Below, in pieces: positions 34,877-41,217 of a stretch of 41,217 nucleotides of DNA. A program made the translations under genes and the position numbers. This DNA comes from an uncultured Prevotella sp. (lineage in GTDB: Bacteria; Bacteroidota; Bacteroidia; Bacteroidales; Bacteroidaceae). Under the pieces are notes generated by a model. It was not told the origin of the DNA and made no database searches. It saw only the letters and a program-made list of their open reading frames with translations. The DNA is taken from NCBI GenBank assembly GCA_900315545.1, contig OMZM01000015.1, positions 1 through 41,217 on the forward strand. Direction: 5' to 3'. Positions within the stretch are counted from its first letter, which is position 1; each line of letters begins with the position of its first letter.

Positions 34877-36002
34877 ATTTTATTTGTTTCTCATGATGTA
34901 GAAGTTTCATATAAAGTTTTTCATATTGTCGTGCCACTTTCACATATTCATGATGCCGTCTTACATATTCAATGCTTTCGCGTTTCAGTTTTTCAATTCT
35001 GTCTCGGTGAAGTACAAGCTGTTCCAATTCATTATATACACTTTCGTAATTTGGCAGTACGTTAATTATTGGTCGCAGCTCGTTCTCTTGCAGTATCTCA
35101 TAGCATTCCGGCTCTCCTCCGCCGATGCAGATAATACCTTTCGACATAGCCTCCAATGGATTCATCGATGGCGTATAGCTATACAGTTGGTCTAGAATTG
35201 CATCTGAGCCATTCATAATCTCCTTGTATTGTGCAAACGGCACGCCTTCAACTTTCCTAAGTTCAACCATGTCAGGATATTTTCTGGCAATGTCTTCAGC
35301 TGCTTTCAGCATTATGTCTGTGCCTTTATATTCGCTTCTGTTTTTGCTTATTCCAATAAACAGTTTCAGCTTATTGTCTTTATTTGCATTATCGATGTTG
35401 TAGTCTGTTGCAGTCGGCATAACAATCGGTTGGGGTATAAAGAATGTCTTGTTAGGAAAAAACTGTCTGTAACACACATCATATTCATACAGTCCTGTAA
35501 CTATTGCATCGCAGTCATTGGCAATCGTCTTGTTCAGTTTTTCCTTCATCGTACCCATCCAGTCCTGCTGCTCTCTGCGTGCAGGCTCGTCAGTTCTTGT
35601 CTCGTTGCCTATATTGAAGTCGCTGTATCTCAACGGTTTCAGATGCGTGTTTACATACACCCAATACCAATCCATGCCCATAGCAGTCATAACAACTCGT
35701 TTGTTGTGTGTCCTGAGATATTTGTATATGTTGAATAGGCGTTCTGCTTTCAGTTCGAGAAACATCGGATTGATAATTTGCACTATGTCGTAGTTGCGTA
35801 AGCGTGGAAGCAGCGACATCACTTTCAGCATAAGCATAATACCACCCCATTTGCTGGTCTTGCGACTAACGTCAATATCGCGTGGATAATCTTTCCAGAA
35901 GTCGCCGTTGGAAACGACAGTAACGTCATGCCCAATCTTCCGCAGTCCACTTGCAAGCGTAGCGTGAACATTGCTGTATTCGCCTATCAGTAGTACCTTC
36001 AT
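34875..36002 (-). CDS. Family 4-like glycosyltransferase
   Basis: A 375-residue GT-B protein. N-terminal half begins MKVLLIGEYSNVHATLASGL with a following IGHDVTVVSNGD, typical of retaining GT4 enzymes; the C-terminal half has LKLFIGISKNRSEYKGTDIML and GSDAILDQLYSYTPSMNPLEAMSKGI, where the PLEAMSKG segment is the nucleotide-sugar-binding signature. Last gene of the minus-strand polysaccharide unit; its ATG overlaps the upstream GT2 stop by four bases (ATGA). The proximity of the GDP-fucose operon makes fucose or mannose plausible donors, by context only. Confidence 0.9.
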   Translation of the reverse strand: MKVLLIGEYSNVHATLASGLRKIGHDVTVVSNGDFWKDYPRDIDVSRKTSKWGGIMLMLKVMSLLPRLRNYDIVQIINPMFLELKAERLFNIYKYLRTHNKRVVMTAMGMDWYWVYVNTHLKPLRYSDFNIGNETRTDEPARREQQDWMGTMKEKLNKTIANDCDAIVTGLYEYDVCYRQFFPNKTFFIPQPIVMPTATDYNIDNANKDNKLKLFIGISKNRSEYKGTDIMLKAAEDIARKYPDMVELRKVEGVPFAQYKEIMNGSDAILDQLYSYTPSMNPLEAMSKGIICIGGGEPECYEILQENELRPIINVLPNYESVYNELEQLVLHRDRIEKLKRESIEYVRRHHEYVKVARQYEKLYMKLLHHEKQIK

Positions 36003-36997
36003 CGTTTATGTTTCCTGTTATTTAGTCTGCATAATTCATACATCATTCTGTGTCCGGCAGCACAGTGTGTAGCCATGCTGAACAGTATATATTTCATGGT
36101 GTACGTTCTTACAGGCAGCGGAAGAATATTCTTTTTCGTCATCATGTCAGTCCTACTGCATGCCTCACGATAGTCAGTCGAGTCTGTCATGCAGTTGTAG
36201 ACAGCATCCATCGACAGTTGTGCAACACGTCGTTCCATTGCTGTTCTCTCGTTGCCTGTTAAGTTAGAACATAAAACTTTCAGTTTTTCTATTACCGAAA
36301 CAATATCGTTAATTCTCTTTCCTATGGTTTTGCTGTCAGTCGATGTCGTTATAGAGTTTTCTCTGATTCTGTAGTAATATGCCGTAATTTCTGTCAGCAT
36401 CAGTTTCTTAGCCCGCAAAATCAGTTGTGGCGTAAACTCCTCATCCTCATGCAGTATACCCTTGTGAAACCTCAGTCCACCGAGAATGTCTTTCCTGAAT
36501 ATGTAGCAGCATGCCGCAGCTTTCATGTTGTAGTGCATCAGATAGTGCGTGCCACTCATCATCTTGCTTTTTGCAGTCTTGCTTCCACAGCCTGTGCCCG
36601 ATGTAAAGTTAAACATCAGCATGTCTGGATTGTTTGCACGCAGGAAGTCTATGCATGTTTCGTAACCTTCTTTCAGCAGATAGTCGTCGCTGTCAACAAA
36701 CTGTATAAACTTGCCATGCGCAGTATCTATTCCGCAGTTTCGTGCATCGCTCAGTCCTCCGTTGTCTTTACGTATGACCAAAATTTTGTCGCGATAATTG
36801 CCAAGAATATTGCTGACTGGTACGTCAGAGCCATCATCAACCACAATTATCTCGCTCTCTCCGTTGCTCAGCGATAGTCCTGCTATGCTGTCGATACATT
36901 CCTCCAGCATTGCTGTGGGAATGTTGTAACACGCTATGATAAAGCTGATCAGTGGTTTGTCAGTCCCAGTTTGTGTGCTGCAATCATTATTCTGCAT
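35999..36997 (-). CDS. Family 2 glycosyltransferase
   Basis: A 332-residue GT-A enzyme with ISFIIACYNIPTAMLEECID, EIIVVDDGSDVPVSNI, RKDNGGLSDARNCGID and the metal motif FIQFVDSDDYL. No membrane segment. Its start lies 49 bases inside the next upstream glycosyltransferase gene; no later in-frame ATG keeps the first beta strand, so the overlap is probably real and coupling of translation is likely. Part of the surface-polysaccharide operon. Donor and acceptor unknown. Confidence 0.92.
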   Translation of the reverse strand: MQNNDCSTQTGTDKPLISFIIACYNIPTAMLEECIDSIAGLSLSNGESEIIVVDDGSDVPVSNILGNYRDKILVIRKDNGGLSDARNCGIDTAHGKFIQFVDSDDYLLKEGYETCIDFLRANNPDMLMFNFTSGTGCGSKTAKSKMMSGTHYLMHYNMKAAACCYIFRKDILGGLRFHKGILHEDEEFTPQLILRAKKLMLTEITAYYYRIRENSITTSTDSKTIGKRINDIVSVIEKLKVLCSNLTGNERTAMERRVAQLSMDAVYNCMTDSTDYREACSRTDMMTKKNILPLPVRTYTMKYILFSMATHCAAGHRMMYELCRLNNRKHKR

Positions 36998-37914
36998 AAG
37001 TTTTTTACTTTAAAAATCCTCACCAGCTTGGCTTTTATCCTCATCGAGACAGGCATGTCCTTGCTGATTTCCACAGGGAAGTAGCTGAGCAGTGGAGTTT
37101 CACCTGTCATCATATATGTTGTTATCTGTATGTTCAATACATACATATAGTATATGCAAAACCATCTTCTTGCATCACTGTCTGTTTTTGCGAGAGGAGC
37201 ATAGAAATCTATCTGTTTCAGGTGTGCCGCCAGTAGCATTTTCATTTCGTGCCCGCTGCTTGTAGCTGTTATACCCTTACTGTTCCACTGATAGTTGTAG
37301 AGTCCAGCCGACGAAGTAACCACCAGCTGTGTCTTGCTCAATAGTAGCGGAAGTGTGTGCATGTCTTCATACACCACGCCAGCAGGGAAGCGAATCGTTC
37401 TGAACAGTTCACGTTTGTATATCTTGTTCCATGCATAGCTGTGAGTGTAAGCCATGCCGTTCAGCCAGTAGTGGTGTGCCGTGTAGTAGTATCTGTCGTC
37501 CAGTTTCAGCAGATGTTCCTTCTTGCTGCTGGCATGTTCCCTCACGCTGTATTCTATTATGTCGATGTCGTTGTTTCTTTCGAGTGTATCAAGCAATTCG
37601 GCATACGGATTGCATTCCAGATAGTCGTCGCTGTCGACAAACGTAACATATTTTCCTTGTGCTATGTCCAGTCCGGCATTGCGGGCATCGCTCAGTCCGC
37701 CGTTTTCCTTGTGTATGACCTTAATGCGGCTGTCGCGTTTTTCCCATTCATCGCATAGTGCAGGACACATGTCGGGAGAACCGTCATCCACGAGTATCAC
37801 CTCCATGCGTATTATGTCGCACGAAACAATGCTCTCAATGCATCTGTTGAGCCATTGTTCCACTTTATAGACGGGAACAATAACGCTAAGTAATACTCCT
37901 TTTATATAGTCCAT
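36949..37914 (-). CDS. Family 2 glycosyltransferase
   Basis: A 321-residue GT-A enzyme: LLSVIVPVYKVEQWLNRCIE at the N-terminus, VILVDDGSPDMCPALCDEW, HKENGGLSDARNAGLDIA and VTFVDSDDYLE. The conserved NGGLSDARN and DSDDY blocks are those of the common polysaccharide GT2 subgroup. It shares much of its layout with the neighbouring GT2, suggesting old duplication. Seventeen bases after the preceding GT2, overlapping the next. Confidence 0.93.
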   Translation of the reverse strand: MDYIKGVLLSVIVPVYKVEQWLNRCIESIVSCDIIRMEVILVDDGSPDMCPALCDEWEKRDSRIKVIHKENGGLSDARNAGLDIAQGKYVTFVDSDDYLECNPYAELLDTLERNNDIDIIEYSVREHASSKKEHLLKLDDRYYYTAHHYWLNGMAYTHSYAWNKIYKRELFRTIRFPAGVVYEDMHTLPLLLSKTQLVVTSSAGLYNYQWNSKGITATSSGHEMKMLLAAHLKQIDFYAPLAKTDSDARRWFCIYYMYVLNIQITTYMMTGETPLLSYFPVEISKDMPVSMRIKAKLVRIFKVKNLCRIMIAAHKLGLTNH

Positions 37915-37931
37915 CGTAATTATTCTTCTCT

Positions 37932-38909
37932 TTATCCTTTCAATTTCTTCAGAAAGAAATACAATCTTTCCTCAGCAAGGAATAGCATCCACGACTGTTT
38001 CATTGGCATGTAACCGAACTTGCTTTTCAGTGTGTCGCTAATCTTCTTTGGGTCTGTTGCCTGCCATGCTTTTACAATCTTGTCCATGCACTCCTTCCTG
38101 TCGTTTGCCGACAGTCTTTTGCGGTTGTTGTACACAAAGTATAGTCCGTCGACAACGGTAAGCCACAGCTTGTCGTACAGTCGCTGTTCCGTTTCTTTGT
38201 CTATTCCTGTTCCGATGAGCGATATCAGCAGGCTTTGAGTCGCCATTATCCTGTCCGTATAGCTGCTGTTCACGTAGTGTGTAACCGATTTCTCGTGTTG
38301 CCTGTAGTAGTATATGCCGTCGCATAGTCCGACATTCCTTGCAGCAGCAAAGTGCAGGCGTGCCGTGTTCTCGTCGCTGTACACGCGTGTCGTCTCGTCG
38401 TAAGGAAACATGTGATGTATCTCTGCGCGAATCATGTATATGCCATGTACGCCATCCCATTCTATGCTGTGCTTCATGGCCTCAGTGCCAGTCATCGTCG
38501 TAAACTCTTTAATTGCGAAAAAGTCTTGCCGTTTGTCGTCGCAATAGTAGCACAGCCTGAACAGCACGCAGTCGATGTCTGCGTTGTTGTCAAGTATTGT
38601 GGCAGCCTTCTCCAGTGCATCGTCAGAATACCAGTCGTCGGCATCGAGCATGCAGATATATTCGCCTTCAGCCTCTCTCAGTGCCACGTTGCGTGCATGT
38701 GCCAGCCCAGTGTTATGTTCCAGCGCCACCACCTTTATGCGACTGTCGCCTGCCTCATATCGGCGCAGTATCTGTAGCGATGAGTCGGTAGAAGCATCGT
38801 CGACGCACACCACCTCTATGTCGCCAAGTGTCTGCGACAACAGAGAGTTCAGACATTTGTCCAAATACTGTTCTGCGTTGTAAACTGCAACAAGTACCGA
38901 TACCTTCAT
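37932..38909 (-). CDS. Family 2 glycosyltransferase
   Basis: A 325-residue GT-A enzyme with VSVLVAVYNAEQYLDKCLNS, EVVCVDDASTDSSLQIL, HNTGLAHARNVAL and CMLDADDWYSDDAL. The acidic motif is DADD, in place of the DSDD of its two neighbours, and its second half is distinct, so it probably uses another sugar or linkage. It starts 22 bases after the flippase gene in the same operon. Confidence 0.93.
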   Translation of the reverse strand: MKVSVLVAVYNAEQYLDKCLNSLLSQTLGDIEVVCVDDASTDSSLQILRRYEAGDSRIKVVALEHNTGLAHARNVALREAEGEYICMLDADDWYSDDALEKAATILDNNADIDCVLFRLCYYCDDKRQDFFAIKEFTTMTGTEAMKHSIEWDGVHGIYMIRAEIHHMFPYDETTRVYSDENTARLHFAAARNVGLCDGIYYYRQHEKSVTHYVNSSYTDRIMATQSLLISLIGTGIDKETEQRLYDKLWLTVVDGLYFVYNNRKRLSANDRKECMDKIVKAWQATDPKKISDTLKSKFGYMPMKQSWMLFLAEERLYFFLKKLKG

Positions 38910-38931
38910 GTTCCTGATGTATTTCTGTTCT

Positions 38932-40413
38932 TTATCTCCTAAACCTGTTGAAAAAGTCCGGCAGTTTCACTGAGTTCTTTCTCAGAAGCTCATACGATAT
39001 GCCGCCGCTTATAATCGTCAGCAATATTCCCGCAGACCAGTAGACCAGCGGAGTCTCGATGAAAGTAAACATATATGCCAGTATTCCTATCGGAAACTGT
39101 ATAGCCATATATCTTTTTATTTCGCTGCTGCATCTGTACTGGTACTTGTAGCGTGCATATCCGATAATTATCAGGAGGTCGAACAGTCCGGCAACCGTAA
39201 TGGCTATGCCGCAGCCCGTCAGTCCCCAAAGGCGGAAAGCAATAAACACGAGTATCACGACCACAACGTCGTAGATAGCTTCGAGCATCAGGTAGCTCTT
39301 TGAGTCGCCCTTAGCCAGAGGCAGATAGGCTACAGGCAGCTTAACAGCCCTCATGTACATGGCTATCACCATTACCTGCATCATGCCCATCACGGGAAAG
39401 AACTTACCCGAATAGAGTAGGGGAATAAGTATCGGAAGCCCTATCGTAAAGGCTACAAGTATAGGCGCAATGAGCAGCAGCGACACTTCCATCTGCCTGT
39501 TCACCAGCAAGTTGGTGTCTCTGACGTTGTCTTTGGCAGCCGACAGGCGGGGAAAATAGTCGGTCTCCATAGCAGAGAACACCATGCCCGAATATGTCAT
39601 CGTCATCATATATCCCGCCGAGAACAGACCCAGCATCTCGAGAGTCGACGTATAGCTGAGGTAGGAACGTATGGCAAACTCGGCACCACTGCCCAAAATG
39701 CCTGCCACAACAAATGCTATGCCGAGATGCACCATGTCGATGCCCTCGCGAAGCAGCATCTTGTTTGCCGACAGTCGCAAGGGGAATATGCGGTAGGAGA
39801 ACATTACCGTGAAAAGCATCTGAAACAGTGCCATTATTATCAGCGACGGCACGATGCCCGACTCACCGAAGAAATAGTAAATAGGTATCGACGTTACAAG
39901 CGCAGCTATCACGTTGTACACCGATACTACGGCAAGCCTTTTCAGTTGTCGCGCACCTTTCAGCAAAGCCATCTCGCCGCCAGTGATAGCCATAAGTGCA
40001 ATGACAGGCGACAGCAGTATGAAGTGAAGAGTATGGTCGCCCCAGCCGAATGTCCAGTAACTGAGTATTGGGCTGAGAACGATGCAGAGCAGCATGCCCG
40101 CAACAGCAGTGATAAGGCTCCACGAGCGTATCAGCTTCACGATGTGGCTTATCTGTTCCTCGTTGCCAGATTCATATATCTCGGAGATGTTTCTCACGGC
40201 ACTCATCTGTATGCCGAGATTTGTAGTGTCGGAAACCAACTTTATCGTAGAGTTGAACAGTGCGATAAGCCCCATACCCGTCGGACCGAGAATAGTCGCA
40301 ACGAGTTTGTTCCTCAGCACACCAATCAGTATATTAAGTCCCTGAACACCACCAAACAAACCGGTATATTTCACGATATGATTGTAGCTGTTGGGATTGT
40401 CTGCCTTATTCAT
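38932..40413 (-). CDS. Wzx-type polysaccharide flippase (O-antigen translocase family)
   Basis: A 493-residue integral membrane protein with 12-14 hydrophobic segments, of the MOP/PST exporter superfamily. N-terminus NHIVKYTGLFGGVQGLNILI and LRNKLVATILGPTGMGLIAL are typical of Bacteroidetes O-antigen translocases. It would flip undecaprenyl-linked glycan units to the periplasmic face of the inner membrane. It heads the minus-strand cluster of three GT2 and one GT4. No Wzy polymerase or initiating transferase is in the window, so the cluster is incomplete here or uses factors elsewhere. Confidence 0.92.
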   Translation of the reverse strand: MNKADNPNSYNHIVKYTGLFGGVQGLNILIGVLRNKLVATILGPTGMGLIALFNSTIKLVSDTTNLGIQMSAVRNISEIYESGNEEQISHIVKLIRSWSLITAVAGMLLCIVLSPILSYWTFGWGDHTLHFILLSPVIALMAITGGEMALLKGARQLKRLAVVSVYNVIAALVTSIPIYYFFGESGIVPSLIIMALFQMLFTVMFSYRIFPLRLSANKMLLREGIDMVHLGIAFVVAGILGSGAEFAIRSYLSYTSTLEMLGLFSAGYMMTMTYSGMVFSAMETDYFPRLSAAKDNVRDTNLLVNRQMEVSLLLIAPILVAFTIGLPILIPLLYSGKFFPVMGMMQVMVIAMYMRAVKLPVAYLPLAKGDSKSYLMLEAIYDVVVVILVFIAFRLWGLTGCGIAITVAGLFDLLIIIGYARYKYQYRCSSEIKRYMAIQFPIGILAYMFTFIETPLVYWSAGILLTIISGGISYELLRKNSVKLPDFFNRFRR

Positions 40414-40559
40414 TTATATCTTTATATCTGTCGCATCACCGACAATTAAACTATAAACATATAACGTAAAAACACTAATAATATTATATTCTCATCTAAT
40501 ATTATATTCCCACAATCTCTATAATTGAGTTCCCGTCCCCGTTATCGTTCCAGTTATAA
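40414..40559. other. Noncoding gap upstream of the flippase
   Basis: AT-rich region with the duplicated segment TAATATTATATTC at about 40486-40515. It must contain the flippase promoter on the minus strand, but I find only imperfect TAnnTTTG matches (for example TATGTTTA). Confidence 0.4.
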
Positions 40560-40597
40560 AAAGAAAGCAGGACACATTTCTGCGTCCTGCTTTCTTT
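40560..40597 (-). terminator. Terminator after the 57-residue peptide gene
   Basis: Arms AAAGAAAGCAGGAC (40560-40573) and GTCCTGCTTTCTTT (40584-40597), perfect 14 bp, loop of 10, followed on the minus strand by T residues. It ends the unit of the secreted protein and the small peptide. Confidence 0.8.
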
Positions 40598-40617
40598 ATT
40601 TGTAAGATATTTAAATC

Positions 40618-40791
40618 TTATTCATCCCAGATTGAGTTGTCGAAACCGTTAGACAGTGCATTGTCCTCTGCATCCTCATCGCTTGGAGTACCAGTACCGC
40701 CTTCGTTGTTCAGATTCAGCGATGCTGTCAGGAGTTCGTCCTCTGTAACGGCTACGAACTTGCATGTCGGTACAATATATTCTATTTTCAT
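40618..40791 (-). CDS. 57-residue acidic small protein downstream of a secreted protein
   Basis: Start ATG at 40791, stop TAA at 40618; too short for most gene finders. Sequence begins MKIEYIVPTCKFVAVTEDEL, continues LTASLNLNNEGGTGT and ends in an acidic, aromatic tail DNSIWDE. The layout (short basic N-terminal strand with Y..P..K, hydrophobic LL.AS junction, glycine-rich acidic tail with a final Trp) recalls a group of unannotated small Bacteroidales proteins. It lies 46 bases after the stop of the secreted protein and before a strong terminator, so it is co-transcribed. Function unknown. Confidence 0.7.
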   Translation of the reverse strand: MKIEYIVPTCKFVAVTEDELLTASLNLNNEGGTGTPSDEDAEDNALSNGFDNSIWDE

Positions 40792-40837
40792 AATACTTAT
40801 TCGTTTTTATTTGTTTATACTATTCGTTTTAACTTTC

Positions 40838-41217
40838 TTACTTCAATACAACCTTCTTGCCGTTTACAATGTAAACACCCTTTGCTGCCTTAGCAACGCG
40901 GCGACCCTGAAGGTCGAAAATCTCGTTGTTGGCATTCTCTGCTGTCAGAGACTCGATAGCCGTTACCTCACCGTCGAAACCGATGAACTCAGCAGCGCCA
41001 GAGCCTGTCAGCATCTTCAGGTAAGCCTTGCCGGCTGCAACCTTCTTGCCGTTAGCCTTGTAGAAACCGAGAACGTCGTTCTTCTTGTTAAGGATGTAGT
41101 TAGTATATTCACCGTCAACTGAAGGAAGTGAAGCAATCTCTTCTGTAGCAGCTACGAACAGGTTGCCCTCTACGTTGTCAGCCTCGCCTGCAAGAACAGG
41201 AACGTCAGCACTTACGG
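40838..41217 (-). CDS. Secreted protein with Prevotella-type C-terminal sorting-like tail (5' end outside window)
   Basis: The frame is open from the window edge to the TAA at 40838, giving the last 126 residues. It ends TAIESLTAENANNEIFDLQG then RRVAKAAKGVYIVNGKKVVL and K. This IFDLQGRRV...KGVYIVNGKK pattern is the common C-terminal module of Prevotella secreted proteins, similar to type IX secretion sorting domains. The preceding residues (YTNYILNKKNDVLGFYKANG, VAAGKAYLKM) match the usual pre-tail segment of such proteins. The functional domain lies outside the window, so the activity cannot be told. Confidence 0.85.
   Translation of the reverse strand, partial: VSADVPVLAGEADNVEGNLFVAATEEIASLPSVDGEYTNYILNKKNDVLGFYKANGKKVAAGKAYLKMLTGSGAAEFIGFDGEVTAIESLTAENANNEIFDLQGRRVAKAAKGVYIVNGKKVVLK

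Noticed and set aside
39727-40449. 240-codon plus-strand frame
   Set aside because: Antisense to the flippase gene; rich in His, Arg and Gln as expected for the reverse of a membrane protein.

Overview
The window looks like chromosomal DNA of a Bacteroidales bacterium, most likely Prevotellaceae. Reasons: many putative promoters fit the Bacteroidetes pattern (TTTG, about 20 nt, TAnnTTTG); there is a BspA-like leucine-rich repeat surface protein; a secreted protein at the right edge ends in the Prevotella-type tail LQGRRV...KGVYIVNGKKV; and there are DUF4491, DUF4296, a long Ala/Glu-tailed S16, a cysteine-free DksA-like protein and a FadL-type outer membrane protein. No phage, insertion sequence, CRISPR array or rRNA is visible; the window has one tRNA.

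Layout. 1-1246 (-): 3'-truncated BspA-like gene, preceded by a long leader that folds like a riboswitch or attenuator (1350-1498). 1662-2079: copy 1 of a noncoding dispersed repeat built of palindromes. 2259-3539 (-): glyA. 3697-8325 (+): class A penicillin-binding protein, AmpG/PAT-like transporter, GH130 mannoside phosphorylase. 8365-12568 (-): ftsE-like ATPase, lysC, a membrane GT2 and an unusual GT4-like protein as one operon. 12733-13188: copy 2 of the dispersed repeat. 13189-13945 (-): rlmH and DUF4491. 14100-15848 (+): phosphohexomutase. 15959-16843 (-): GT2. 17013-27430 (+): rpsP, ileS, DksA-like, lspA, DUF4296 lipoprotein, a 69-aa protein, nadC, an M23 peptidase and a C69 dipeptidase. 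27438-27524: two nested palindromes between convergent genes. 27549-28400 (-): prmA. 28557-31159 (+): Tyr/Trp/Gly-rich secreted protein and FadL-like porin. 31230-34603 (+): manC-gmd-fcl, the whole route from mannose-1-phosphate to GDP-L-fucose. 34771-34843 (+): tRNA-Lys(CTT). 34875-40413 (-): surface-polysaccharide cluster of a Wzx-type flippase, three GT2 and one GT4. 40618-41217 (-): a 57-aa peptide downstream of a truncated secreted protein.

How the genes work together. The right third is an envelope-glycan region: the GDP-fucose operon and the glycosyltransferase/flippase operon converge on a tRNA and a shared terminator, and the phosphohexomutase can feed sugar phosphates to them. The ileS-lspA block couples translation, lipoprotein maturation and cell-wall hydrolysis. 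The most interesting unexplained material is noncoding: the BspA leader RNA and the two copies of the palindromic repeat, both placed just upstream of a minus-strand promoter.
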